Assembly (NCBI GenBank): GCA_003223935.1
Contig: QHXQ01000019.1
Span: forward strand, 62,001-126,000
Source of the DNA: Acidobacteriota bacterium
Lineage (GTDB): Bacteria > Acidobacteriota > Blastocatellia > Pyrinomonadales > Pyrinomonadaceae
Length of the DNA: 64,000 bases
Direction: 5' to 3'
Translations under genes and position numbers: made by a program
Notes under the pieces: model-generated
Database searches by the model: none
What the model was told of the DNA's origin: nothing
The model's input: only the letters and a program-made list of their open reading frames with translations
Shown here: in pieces, positions 32,567 to 41,332 of the stretch
Layout of the letters: every line of letters begins with the position of its first letter
Position numbering within the stretch: position 1 is the first letter of the stretch

Positions 32567-35166
32567 GCGGCACGCCACTACGCAGACAGTACCTAGAGAT
32601 CAAGCGCCGCCACCCGGACGCGATTCTCCTGTTTCGCATCGGCGATTTCTACGAAGCTTTCGACGACGATGCCCGCACTATCTCGCGCGAACTCGGCATT
32701 GTCTTAACCTCTAAGCCGATGGGCAAAAATGTCCGCGTGCCGCTCGCGGGCGTGCCGCATCACAGTCTCGAACGTTATCTCTCGCGCCTCATCGCGCGCG
32801 GCCATCGCGTCGCCATCTGCGAGCAACTGACCGACGCGCCGGTCAAAGGCGAATCGGGTCGGGGCCTCATCGAACGCGACGTAGTGCGCGTCGTCACGCC
32901 GGGCACGATCATCGAGCCGGGTCTGCTGCGCAGTAAAATCAATAACTACTTGGCCGCTTACACGACCGACGGCCGACGCGCCGGCATCGCATTCGCCGAT
33001 GTGACTACAGGTGAATTCACCGCGACCGAGATCGACACGGCAGCCGCGCTCACAGAGTTACAACGTATCGCGCCATCTGAACTGCTCGTCGCACGCAGTT
33101 TTGAGATTGGAGATAACGCGCTGCCCGGTTTTCTCACACGCTGTAACGACGATTACTTCGCGCCGCAACTCGCGCGCACGGCCGTGCTTCATCACTTCGG
33201 CGCGCGCAGCCTTGCCGCCTTCGGTTTATCAAAATGGCCGTTGGCGACGGCCGCGGCCGGCGCGATCATTTCCTACTTGCGCGATACACAATCGTTCGCC
33301 GCCGGTCAACTCACGCGCCTCTCAAGCTATCACACGGGCAGCTACATGCTGCTCGACGCGCACACGCTCCGCAGCCTCGAAATCTTCGAGAGCATGGGCG
33401 GCGCGCCGTCGCTGCTGACTGCGCTCGACCTTACGCGCACGGCGATGGGCGGACGCCGTCTGCGCCAATGGCTGCGCCAGCCCTTGCTCGATCTCGCAGA
33501 GATCGCGCGCCGCCACGAGCACGTTGGTTGGCTGCACGCGCACACGGACGCACGCACAGAATTTTTCGCTGCGCTCGAACTGGTTCACGATTTAGAGCGC
33601 CTGTCGGGTCGTGCGCGCGCCGGTGTCGCTGCGCCGCAGGAAGTGCTCGCGCTCTCTCAAGGTCTCGAAGCGATCCCGCGCGTGCGTGCAGTCTTGCAGC
33701 AAGACACAAAGCGATTCGGCGCTGCACTCACCGCTTTACCGACGTGCGAGGCGACAGTCAAAACGATCCGCGCTGCGTTGCGTGAAGAGTTGCCGCGTCG
33801 GACTGAGGGCGTCAACGTCATTCGTGCGGGTTTCTCTGAAGAGCTTGATCGCTTGCGTGAGTTGTTGCGCAACGGCAAGACGTATCTCGCGGAGATGGAG
33901 CAGCGCGAGCGTGCGCGGACAGGCATTAAGAGTCTGAGGGTCGGTTACAACAAGGTCTTCGGGCACTACATCGAAATAACCAAGCCGAACCTGCACCTCG
34001 TCCCCGAAGGCTACACGCGCAAGCAGACGCTCACCAACGCCGAACGCTTCATCACGCTCGAACTCAAAGAGCACGAATCGCTCGTCAGCAACGCGCAGGA
34101 GCGCATCGCCGAACTCGAAGCGAGCATCTTTCGCCAAGTCTGCGCGGAGATCGGCAAACAGCGCGACGAAATTCTCGCCGCCGCGAGCACCATCGCTTAT
34201 CTCGATGCGGTTGCCTCGTTCGCAGAAGTGGCTGCACGTCACAACTACGTGCGCCCCTTGATGACCGACACGCCGGCCCTACATATTCACGAAGGGCGTC
34301 ATCCGGTGCTCGAACGAATCATGACCGACGAGTCGTTCGTCGCCAACGATCTGAGCTTAGGCGGCGCGGGCGCACCTGAGATCGCTTTGATCACGGGGCC
34401 GAATATGTCGGGCAAGTCAACTTTCTTGCGGCAGGCTGCGCTCATCGTGCTGATGGCGCAAGCGGGCAGCTTCGTGCCTGCACGCGAGGCGAGCATAGGT
34501 CTCTGTGATCGCATCTTCACGCGCATCGGTCTCTATGATCGCATCGGCAGCGGCGAGTCAACCTTCATGACCGAGATGGTCGAGACCGCACAGATTCTTC
34601 ATCACGCGACACCGCGCTCTTTGATCCTGCTCGACGAACTCGGACGCGGCACTTCAACCTACGACGGCCTTGCCGTCGCGCGTGCCGTGCTCGAATACAT
34701 CCACAATCACCCGGACCTGCGCGCCAAGACGCTCTTCGCCACGCACTATCACGAACTGACCGCGCTCGCCGCCGTGTTGCCGCGTCTCGAAAACTTTCGC
34801 GTCGAAATCGCAGAAGAGAACGGCGAGTTGCGTTTTCTCTACCGCATCACACCCGGCAGCGCCGAGCGCAGTTACGGCGTCTATGCTGCCAAACTCGCGG
34901 GCCTGCCGCGCCCCGTCGTGCGCCGCGCCGAAGAACTGCTCTACGAATACGAGACGCAAGCTGGCCCGAGTGCTCCTGTGGCTGAGACTGTTAAGCCTAT
35001 TCGACCGTCAAGCGCCGACACACGAACGGCGCAACTCACCACTGCACTGCTTGAGCTTGATCTGAATACACTCTCGCCGGTCGAAGCTTTGATGAAGCTT
35101 TATGAGTTGCGACGTTTGATTGAAGGGGATGAGTCGGGCGACGCGCGGACGTTGCGCACTGCTTGA
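32563..35166 (+). CDS. mutS: DNA mismatch repair ATPase MutS
   Basis: 867 residues, the usual MutS length. The mismatch-recognition Phe-x-Glu is in FRIGDFYEAF near the N terminus; connector, lever and clamp domains follow (GYNKVFGHYIEITKPN). The ABC-type ATPase has Walker A GPNMSGKST (about 612), DELGRGTSTYDG (Walker B), and the ATHYHEL switch. A C-terminal helical tail (LLELDLNTLSPVEALMKLYEL) provides dimerisation. It finds base mismatches and recruits MutL. It is coupled to the upstream Mrr-N-like gene by overlapping start/stop. Confidence 0.97.
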   Translation: MSGTPLRRQYLEIKRRHPDAILLFRIGDFYEAFDDDARTISRELGIVLTSKPMGKNVRVPLAGVPHHSLERYLSRLIARGHRVAICEQLTDAPVKGESGRGLIERDVVRVVTPGTIIEPGLLRSKINNYLAAYTTDGRRAGIAFADVTTGEFTATEIDTAAALTELQRIAPSELLVARSFEIGDNALPGFLTRCNDDYFAPQLARTAVLHHFGARSLAAFGLSKWPLATAAAGAIISYLRDTQSFAAGQLTRLSSYHTGSYMLLDAHTLRSLEIFESMGGAPSLLTALDLTRTAMGGRRLRQWLRQPLLDLAEIARRHEHVGWLHAHTDARTEFFAALELVHDLERLSGRARAGVAAPQEVLALSQGLEAIPRVRAVLQQDTKRFGAALTALPTCEATVKTIRAALREELPRRTEGVNVIRAGFSEELDRLRELLRNGKTYLAEMEQRERARTGIKSLRVGYNKVFGHYIEITKPNLHLVPEGYTRKQTLTNAERFITLELKEHESLVSNAQERIAELEASIFRQVCAEIGKQRDEILAAASTIAYLDAVASFAEVAARHNYVRPLMTDTPALHIHEGRHPVLERIMTDESFVANDLSLGGAGAPEIALITGPNMSGKSTFLRQAALIVLMAQAGSFVPAREASIGLCDRIFTRIGLYDRIGSGESTFMTEMVETAQILHHATPRSLILLDELGRGTSTYDGLAVARAVLEYIHNHPDLRAKTLFATHYHELTALAAVLPRLENFRVEIAEENGELRFLYRITPGSAERSYGVYAAKLAGLPRPVVRRAEELLYEYETQAGPSAPVAETVKPIRPSSADTRTAQLTTALLELDLNTLSPVEALMKLYELRRLIEGDESGDARTLRTA

Positions 35167-35195
35167 TTGACGTACATTGAAGGGCAGAGCTTGTG

Positions 35196-36104
35196 TTAAG
35201 CCGGATCGGTGTGAATCTGCACGCGGGCGCGTGGGATTTCGGCTTCGATGGCGCGGAGCACTTGCACTGTGAGTTCGTGCGCGGCTTCGAGGCTCTTGTC
35301 GCGTGCGACTTCGAGGTGCAGGTCAATAAACTTCTGTGACCCGCTTCGGCGTGTGCGCAGATCGTGAAACCCGATGACGCCTTGCTCGTGGAAGCGGCTG
35401 ACGATCTCCGCGATCTGTTCGTCCACTTCGAGCGGCAAGCGTTTGTCCATCAGCACATCAACCGAGTCGCGCGCGACGATGAACGCGGAATAGAGAATGT
35501 AGAGCGAGATGGCGATGGAGATGAGCGGGTCGGCGCGTCGCCAACCGCTTAGACGGATGATGATGAGCGCGAGGAACGCGCCGCCGTTCGTATAGACATC
35601 AGTCGCGTAGTGGAGCGCGTCGGCACTGAGCGCAGGCGAATCTGTCTGGCGCGCGACGCGACGCAGCCGCGCGACGAGCGCAATGCTGACGCCGATGGCG
35701 ATGAGCATTGACGCGCTGCCGAGCAACTCCGAACTGGTTGCGGGCTGGCGTATAAAGCGCAAGCCGGCTTCGCGGATCAGGAAGAGACCTGAGACGGTGA
35801 TGACGAAAGATTGAAATAGACCGGCGAGCGATTCAACCTTGCCGTGACCGTATGTGTGCTCGGCGTCGGGCGGGCGGGCGGCGGCGCGGACGGCGAAGAG
35901 GTTGATCGTCGAGGCGAAAATGTCCATCGCTGAATCGAGGAGCGAGGCCCAGACGCTGATCGAGCCGGTGAGAATACCTGTGATTGTTTTGAGGACGATC
36001 AGAAAAGCCGCAGCGATGATTGATAGTCGCGCCGCAGAGGTCTTCTGTGCGGCCTCTTCATCATAGCCGCTCTCTACCGCTCGTGTTGCTGCTGTGTCTG
36101 ACAT
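35196..36104 (-). CDS. Cation diffusion facilitator (YiiP/FieF-type efflux transporter)
   Basis: 302 residues, six helices plus a cytoplasmic domain. Metal site residues are seen as LLDSAMD in helix 2 and LHYATD in helix 5, the DxxxD/HxxxD set of zinc- and iron-type CDFs. HTYGHGKVESLAG is the typical loop, and the C-terminal domain holds VIGFHDLRTRRSGSQKFIDL and HIHTDP-like VQIHTDP. It exports Zn2+, Fe2+ or similar ions by proton antiport; the exact metal cannot be read. It is convergent with mutS. Confidence 0.92.
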   Translation of the reverse strand: MSDTAATRAVESGYDEEAAQKTSAARLSIIAAAFLIVLKTITGILTGSISVWASLLDSAMDIFASTINLFAVRAAARPPDAEHTYGHGKVESLAGLFQSFVITVSGLFLIREAGLRFIRQPATSSELLGSASMLIAIGVSIALVARLRRVARQTDSPALSADALHYATDVYTNGGAFLALIIIRLSGWRRADPLISIAISLYILYSAFIVARDSVDVLMDKRLPLEVDEQIAEIVSRFHEQGVIGFHDLRTRRSGSQKFIDLHLEVARDKSLEAAHELTVQVLRAIEAEIPRARVQIHTDPA

Positions 36105-36138
36105 GTCGTTCGGATGCGCCCGCGCATCTTAACAAATC

Positions 36139-37074
36139 TTAGTGACCAAGCGCCTCCGGTCGTTCTGACACTTCTTCGACGGTGCGACTGCGCGAGGCCA
36201 AAGTGACCAGTGCGACACCGGCAAAGATGAGCAGCGCGGCGAGCCACGTGCGTGAGTTCAAACGTTCGCCGAGCAGGAGCGGCGCGAAGGCAAACGCGAT
36301 GAGCGGTTGCAGGTAGATGTAGATCGCAACGGTGCTCGGTGCGACGCGCCCCAGGGCCCAAGCGTTTAGATAATAAGCGCCGACGGTGGGCACGAGAATG
36401 ATGTAAGCGATGGCGAACCAGAGGCTCGCGCTCAAGTGTGTGAGCGGCGTCTGCGCGAGGTAGTAGCCGCCGACGGGCAGCGTCGCGACGCTGCCGAAGA
36501 GAAAAATCCAAGTGATGACGGTCAACGCACCGTAGCGTTTGATCAAGTCTTGCGAGACGGCGATGTATGCGCCGTAGGCGAGAGTATTGAGGATGAGCAG
36601 CAGGTTGCCGATCATCGTGTCGCGCGAAAAATCTGCATGCGCTGGATTGATGAGATAGACAACGCCACAGGCCGCAACCAACATCCCGATGAAGATGCGG
36701 GGCGCAGGCCGTTCGCGGCCCATAAGTATGCTGACGAGCAAAGCGGCGATTGGGATCGTTGTGCTGAGGATCGTCGCGTTGATGACGGTCGAGAGCGCGA
36801 GACCTTTGACGTAAAGGAACTGATTGAGCACGACGCCGAGCAGGCTGTAGAGCGCAAGCCGTGCGTAATCGCTGCGCTGTGTGATGCGCGGGCGGGCGGT
36901 CAGACGGCGCAAGCAGAGGAAGGCGAGTGTTGCGCCTGCGACGCGGAGGGCGACGAGGCCTGTGCTCGGCAGAGTGCGCAGAGCGATCTTGCCGACGATG
37001 GGCCACGTGCCGAAAAAGATTTGCACGGCGACGAGCGCCAGATGCGGCTTAAGGTTCTGTGTCGCTCGACTCAA
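36139..37074 (-). CDS. EamA/DMT-superfamily transporter
   Basis: 311 residues with ten predicted helices in two EamA repeats (the first about 10-140, the second about 155-295). Family signs include FFGTWPIVGKIALR, NQFLYVKGLALSTVINATIL, GNLLLILNTLAYGAYIAVSQ and LQPLIAFAFAPLLLGERL. It probably exports a small metabolite or amino acid; the substrate is unknown. Confidence 0.88.
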   Translation of the reverse strand: MSRATQNLKPHLALVAVQIFFGTWPIVGKIALRTLPSTGLVALRVAGATLAFLCLRRLTARPRITQRSDYARLALYSLLGVVLNQFLYVKGLALSTVINATILSTTIPIAALLVSILMGRERPAPRIFIGMLVAACGVVYLINPAHADFSRDTMIGNLLLILNTLAYGAYIAVSQDLIKRYGALTVITWIFLFGSVATLPVGGYYLAQTPLTHLSASLWFAIAYIILVPTVGAYYLNAWALGRVAPSTVAIYIYLQPLIAFAFAPLLLGERLNSRTWLAALLIFAGVALVTLASRSRTVEEVSERPEALGH

Positions 37075-37077
37075 ACC

Positions 37078-37323
37078 TTAGCTATACTCGCCCGCGCGCG
37101 CCCCCGTGCCTTCGCCTGTGCGCTCGTCGGCGTGCATGTCGGGGCCAGATTCGGCTGCGTTGGCGGGCGGCTTGCCTTCAGATGCTGCGCCTGTAGTTGT
37201 GCCATGCGGTTCAGGCTTCGCGCCGGCCTGACCGCTTGTCTGATCTTGGCTTGAGCCGGCAGGATTCTGTTCTTGCCTACGTCTCTGTTCTTCGGCGCGC
37301 TCGCGGCTGAGTTGTTCGTCCAA
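37078..37323 (-). CDS. Small disordered hydrophilic protein behind pdhC
   Basis: 81 residues if started at TTG 37323, which has GGAGGG about 9 nt upstream; an alternative GTG at 37353 overlaps the pdhC stop. The sequence is Gln/Glu/Arg/Gly/Ala-rich with no hydrophobic core (LSRERAEEQRRRQEQNPAGS), so it is probably disordered. No family recognised. It could be a real co-translated product or a chance ORF; the strong ribosome-binding site favours the former. Confidence 0.4.
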   Translation of the reverse strand: MDEQLSRERAEEQRRRQEQNPAGSSQDQTSGQAGAKPEPHGTTTGAASEGKPPANAAESGPDMHADERTGEGTGARAGEYS

Positions 37324-37349
37324 CTTGTTTCGCCCTCCCTTGAGTGCAA

Positions 37350-38807
37350 TCACAACATGAGCAGTGGATTTTCCAAAAGCTGTTTGAAGGTTTGTAAGAA
37401 TTTTGCGCCGGTCGCACCGTCTATCACGCGATGATCGCAAGACATCGTGACGCGCATCATCTGTCGCACGACGATCTGTCCGTCACGAACGACGGGCTTC
37501 GGCTGCATCGCGCCGACGGCGAGGATCGCACCTTCAGGCGGATTGATGACGGCCGTGAACTCGTCTATGCCGAACATGCCGAGATTGCTGATCGAGAAGG
37601 TCGCGCCCGTGTACTCTTCAGGTTGAAGTTTGCGCGCGCGTGCGCGTTCGGCCAAGGCGCGCACTTCGCGGCTGATCTGTCCGATGGTCTTCGTCTCAGC
37701 CGCGCGCACCACCGGCGTGATCAAGCCGTCTTCAATCGCGACCGCGACGCCGATGTCTGCGCGCTCGTAGTAACGAACCACTTTGTCTTGAAACGAAGCG
37801 TTGACCTGTGAGTGGCGCACGAGCGCAACGGCCGCAACCTTGATGATGATGTCGTTGACGCTGACCTTGTTCTCTTTGTCTGACTCGTTGATCTGTTGGC
37901 GCAGGTCTGCAACCTTGTCCATCTCGATCTCGGTCGTTAGGAAGAAATGGGGCACAGGGCCGATTGAAGTCGCGAGCCGGCGCGCAATTGTCGCGCGCAT
38001 CGTCGAGACAGGTTCATCACGATAAGGCGATGCGCTGGCGGCGGCGGGTTGTTGGAATTGCGGCGCGGGTTGCTGTGCGCGTGTTTCGACGGCGCGCTGT
38101 TCTGGTTGCGCTTGTGCTTGAGCTTGTGCCTGTGGTCGCTGCTGTCCTTCTTTGATCGCGGCTTCGATGTCGCGCTTAACGATGCGCCCGCCGGGGCCGC
38201 TGCCCGCGAGCGTTTGCAGATTGATCCCCGCATCCGCCGCCATGCGCGCAGCAAGTGGCGAAACGACGACGCGCCCGCCCGTGCGTTGACCATTGCCGCC
38301 GTCGGTCGGTTGCGTTGCTGTCGCTTGTGCCTTGTCGCTCGCAGTTGTTTGCGCTTGGGCTGCGCCCGTTGTTGCTTGACCGCCGACGTCGCCTTTGAGC
38401 GGTTGCCCTTCGATGGTCTCTTGTGTGCGTGCGCCGCCGGGAACGACCTGGGCCAACTCTTTCTGCGCGCCGTCCTGTCCGGCTTCGACCCGTTCCTCGA
38501 TCTGCTGCTTGTTCGCAGCCGGCGCCGCGTCCGACTCGGCTTGCGCTACAAGACCAGAGATGTCTTCGTCCGGTTCGCCGATGATCGCGATGATTTGACC
38601 GAGCGGCACGGTCTCGCCCGCCGGCACGAGAATCTTACGCAGCACGCCTGATGTAAGCGCCTGCGCCTCCATCGTCGCTTTATCCGTATCAATTTCAGCG
38701 AGCGGTTCGCCCACGCTCACCTTGTCGCCTTCGTTCTTCAGCCAACGCGCCAACTGGCCCTCTTCCATCGTCGGCGACAGCTTCGGCATGACCACCTGCG
38801 TTGCCAT
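37350..38807 (-). CDS. pdhC: Dihydrolipoamide acetyltransferase (E2) of pyruvate dehydrogenase
   Basis: 485 residues. One N-terminal lipoyl domain carries the lipoylated Lys in EIDTDKATMEA (K43). A long Ala/Gln/Pro linker surrounds the E1/E3-binding domain (SPLAARMAADAGINLQTLAG, GRIVKRDIEAA). The catalytic domain ends with the active-site DHRVIDGATGAKFL (His about 459). It transfers the acetyl group to CoA. Order pdhA-pdhB-pdhC on one strand; no E3 gene in the window. Confidence 0.95.
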   Translation of the reverse strand: MATQVVMPKLSPTMEEGQLARWLKNEGDKVSVGEPLAEIDTDKATMEAQALTSGVLRKILVPAGETVPLGQIIAIIGEPDEDISGLVAQAESDAAPAANKQQIEERVEAGQDGAQKELAQVVPGGARTQETIEGQPLKGDVGGQATTGAAQAQTTASDKAQATATQPTDGGNGQRTGGRVVVSPLAARMAADAGINLQTLAGSGPGGRIVKRDIEAAIKEGQQRPQAQAQAQAQPEQRAVETRAQQPAPQFQQPAAASASPYRDEPVSTMRATIARRLATSIGPVPHFFLTTEIEMDKVADLRQQINESDKENKVSVNDIIIKVAAVALVRHSQVNASFQDKVVRYYERADIGVAVAIEDGLITPVVRAAETKTIGQISREVRALAERARARKLQPEEYTGATFSISNLGMFGIDEFTAVINPPEGAILAVGAMQPKPVVRDGQIVVRQMMRVTMSCDHRVIDGATGAKFLQTFKQLLENPLLML

Positions 38808-38814
38808 TGTTCTC

Positions 38815-38888
38815 CTCAGAGGTCAGAGGTCAGAGGTCAGAGGTCAGTTCGGTTTTAGCTGACGGCTGACTGCTGAACGCTGACAGCT
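38815..38888. repeat. Heptamer repeat, unit AGAGGTC, with imperfect inverted arm
   Basis: About five tandem AGAGGTC units (38815-38848), then AGCTGAC, GGCTGAC, TGCTGAA, CGCTGAC units (38858-38888) in the pdhC-pdhB spacer. The pdhC ribosome-binding GAGGAG overlaps its edge. Confidence 0.75.
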
Positions 38889-38890
38889 TC

Positions 38891-39871
38891 TTACAAGTAT
38901 GCTACTTCGCGCACGGCTGCGATGATGCGCTCGATGTCGGGGAGCGCGAGCTTTTCCAAATTCTTGGCGTAGGGCATCGGGGCGTCTGCGCCGGAGATGC
39001 GCTTGACGGGCGCGTCCAAATAGTCGAAGGCGCGCTCCATGATCTGCGCACTCAACTCCGCGCCGACGCCGCAGAACGGATGCGACTCTTCAGCGATGAC
39101 CACGCGATTGGTCTTCTGCACCGACTTGATGATCGTCTCGATGTCGAGCGGCCGGATCGTGCGCGGGTCTATGACTTCGACCGAGACGCCTTGCTTCTCA
39201 AGTTCCTCGGCTGCCTTTAACGCAAGCGGCACAGTCAAAGAGCGCGCCACGATGGTCGCGTCCGTGCCTTCGCGCTTCACCTCCGCGACGCCGAGCGGGA
39301 TGGTGAAGTCGCCGTCGTCAGGCACCTCGCCCTTGAGACCATACATGCGTTCCTGTTCAAGAAAGATGACCGGATCGTCGTCGCGGATCGCGCTCTTCAA
39401 TAAGCCCTTCGCATCGGCCGGCGTCGAAGGCATGACGACCTTGATGCCGGGGAAATGCGCGTACCAAGATTCGAGCGCCTGCGAGTGCTGCGAAGAGACT
39501 TGATAAGCCGAGCCGTTCGGGCCGCGAAAGACGATGGGAATCTTGAACTGTCCGCCAGACATGTAGAGCATCTTCGCGGCCGAGTTGATGATCTGATCGG
39601 TGGCGAGAATAGAGAAGTTGAACGTCATAAACTCGATGACCGGCCTGAGGCCCACCATCGCCGCGCCCACGCCGAGACCCGCGAAGCCCAGCTCCGTGAT
39701 CGGGGAATCGATCACACGCTTCTCGCCAAACTCTTCCAATAAACCTTTCGAGACTTTGTACGCACCCTGATAAGCGCCAACCTCTTCGCCCATCAGAAAC
39801 ACGTTCTCGTCGCGCTCAAGTTCTTCGCGCAACGCCTGATTCAAAGCCTCGCGGATCGTGATAACGGCCAT
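38891..39871 (-). CDS. pdhB: Pyruvate dehydrogenase E1 beta subunit
   Basis: 326 residues from ATG 39871, with GGAGG 6 nt upstream; the upstream in-frame ATG lies in repeat DNA. Family blocks: TIREALNQALREELERD, VFLMGEEVGAYQGAYKVS, RVIDSPITELGFAGLGVGAA, FRGPNGSAYQVSSQHSQALE, VEVIDPRTIRPLDIETI. Glu in GEEVG is the TPP-activating residue. It forms the heterotetramer E1 with PdhA. Confidence 0.95.
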   Translation of the reverse strand: MAVITIREALNQALREELERDENVFLMGEEVGAYQGAYKVSKGLLEEFGEKRVIDSPITELGFAGLGVGAAMVGLRPVIEFMTFNFSILATDQIINSAAKMLYMSGGQFKIPIVFRGPNGSAYQVSSQHSQALESWYAHFPGIKVVMPSTPADAKGLLKSAIRDDDPVIFLEQERMYGLKGEVPDDGDFTIPLGVAEVKREGTDATIVARSLTVPLALKAAEELEKQGVSVEVIDPRTIRPLDIETIIKSVQKTNRVVIAEESHPFCGVGAELSAQIMERAFDYLDAPVKRISGADAPMPYAKNLEKLALPDIERIIAAVREVAYL

Positions 39872-39888
39872 TAAAACCTCCGAAAGCA

Positions 39889-39963
39889 GTGCCAAGTGAC
39901 GAATGACAAGTGACGAGATAAAACAAGGGCTTGCTTGTCGCTCGTCACTTGGCACTCGTCACT
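39889..39963. repeat. Heptamer palindrome, unit CAAGTGA/CGAGTGA
   Basis: Left arm 39889-39917 (CAAGTGA, CGAATGA, CAAGTGA, CGAG) and right arm 39941-39963 (CTCGTCACTTGGCACTCGTC) pair with small offsets. Located between pdhA and pdhB and touching the pdhA stop. Confidence 0.75.
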
Positions 39964-41089
39964 ATTTTATCGGGTTCGCGTAAATGTGCGTGTGCAACTC
40001 TTCGGGCGCGGGTTCGGGGCTGCTGTCAGCGAATTTAATTGCGTGCTCGACCTGCGCGCGGACGCGGTCTTCGATCTCTTTGATCGTAGCGTCGTCAACG
40101 ATCTGCTTCTGCTTGAGACTCTCGATGAAGACCTTGACGGGATCGCGCTCTTGATACTTCTCGATCTCGGCGCGCGTGCGATAGTTGCCGGGATCAGACA
40201 TCGAGTGGCCCATGAAGCGATAGGTGCGCACTTCGATGAGCGAAGGCTGCGACTCTTTGCGCGCGCGGGCGGCGGCGCGTCTGGTCGCCTCATAGACCGC
40301 GAGCACGTCCATGCCGTCAACGAACTCCGAAGCCATGCCGTAGGCGCAAGCCTTCTGCGACACGTCGCTCAGAGACATGGCACGCTTGAGGGCCGTGCCC
40401 ATGCCGTACTGATTGTTTTCGCAGATGTAGATGCATGGCAGCTTCCAAAGCTGCGCCATGTTCAGCGACTCGTGAAAGACGCCTTGATTGACCGCCGCCT
40501 CGCCAAAATAGACACACGACACTTGATCCGTACCCTTGTACTTCGCCGCAAACGCAACCCCCGTCGCCAGCGGAATTTGCCCGCCGACAATCGCGTGCCC
40601 GCCGAGAAAATGGTTGTCGCGGTCGAACAGGTGCATCGAGCCGCCTTTGCCGGCCGAGCAGCCGCCAGCTTTGCCAAACAGTTCCGCCATCACTTCGTCG
40701 GGCGAAGTGCCGCGTGCGAGCGCGTGCCCGTGATCGCGGTAACTAGTCATCACATAATCATCAGGGCGGAGCGCCGCAATTGAGCCGACGGCAACCGCCT
40801 CTTGTCCGATGTAGAGATGACAGAAGCCGCCGATCTTGCCGAGCGTGTAAGCTTCGGCCGCCTTTTCCTCGAAGCGCCGGATGAGCACCATCTGAGAGAG
40901 CATGTTGAGCAGCGTCTCGCGCTCAAGCCCTTCGATAGAGGCGTGCAAATGCTGTTGCCGCTCTTGATGTTCGGCGCGCAGTTCGGCTTGATCAATTTCG
41001 TCAGGGCCGCGTTCGGTGACAACGCCTGCGCTGGCGGGTGCTGCGCTTGGCCCGCGTGGTTTCAAAGGTTTGACTTTCAGTTCGCTCAT
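39962..41089 (-). CDS. pdhA: Pyruvate dehydrogenase E1 alpha subunit
   Basis: 375 residues from ATG 41089. Family blocks: LIRRFEEKAAEAYTLGKIGGF, YRDHGHALARGTSP, AGGCSAGKGGSMH, LWKLPCIYICENNQYGMGT, and the phosphorylation-loop-like YRFMGHSMSDPGNYRT. The TPP-Mg motif, normally GDGAxNQG, reads GEAAVNQG (E197 replaces the Mg-binding Asp). Substitution by Glu may still bind Mg, and the rest of the motif including NN at 225-226 is intact. Together with pdhB and pdhC it converts pyruvate to acetyl-CoA. No strong ribosome-binding site is seen. Confidence 0.93.
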   Translation of the reverse strand: MSELKVKPLKPRGPSAAPASAGVVTERGPDEIDQAELRAEHQERQQHLHASIEGLERETLLNMLSQMVLIRRFEEKAAEAYTLGKIGGFCHLYIGQEAVAVGSIAALRPDDYVMTSYRDHGHALARGTSPDEVMAELFGKAGGCSAGKGGSMHLFDRDNHFLGGHAIVGGQIPLATGVAFAAKYKGTDQVSCVYFGEAAVNQGVFHESLNMAQLWKLPCIYICENNQYGMGTALKRAMSLSDVSQKACAYGMASEFVDGMDVLAVYEATRRAAARARKESQPSLIEVRTYRFMGHSMSDPGNYRTRAEIEKYQERDPVKVFIESLKQKQIVDDATIKEIEDRVRAQVEHAIKFADSSPEPAPEELHTHIYANPIK

Positions 41090-41259
41090 CTGGACACACT
41101 CACTGACGCATAAAAGACTCGGCGTGACACGTCTGCGCTGGCTTGCGTATGGGGCGCGCGCTGGCGAGTACGAGTAAATCAGGTGATTACAATGCGGATT
41201 ATACGCGAGATGTCGGCCCGCGCGCAAAAGCAGACCATTGCAGTAAATATGCTTTGCAT

Positions 41260-41320
41260 CTTTGCGTGAGGTTTATCTTGCTAAAGAATAACCTCACGCA
41301 AAGACGCAAAGAACGCGAAG
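41260..41320. repeat. Hairpin with flanking ACGCAAAG repeats
   Basis: CTTTGCGTGAGGTT (41260-41273) and AACCTCACGCAAAG (41290-41303) form a perfect 14-bp stem with a 16-nt loop, followed by repeated ACGCAAAG-type words to 41320. It lies behind the minus-strand HD-GYP gene and may end its transcript. Confidence 0.75.
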
Positions 41321-41332
41321 AGTTGTTTGTGA

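Noticed and set aside
36436..37254. 272-residue plus-strand ORF opposite the EamA gene
   Set aside because: It is antisense to a clear transporter and rich in Asp/Glu/Ala as expected for a shadow frame.
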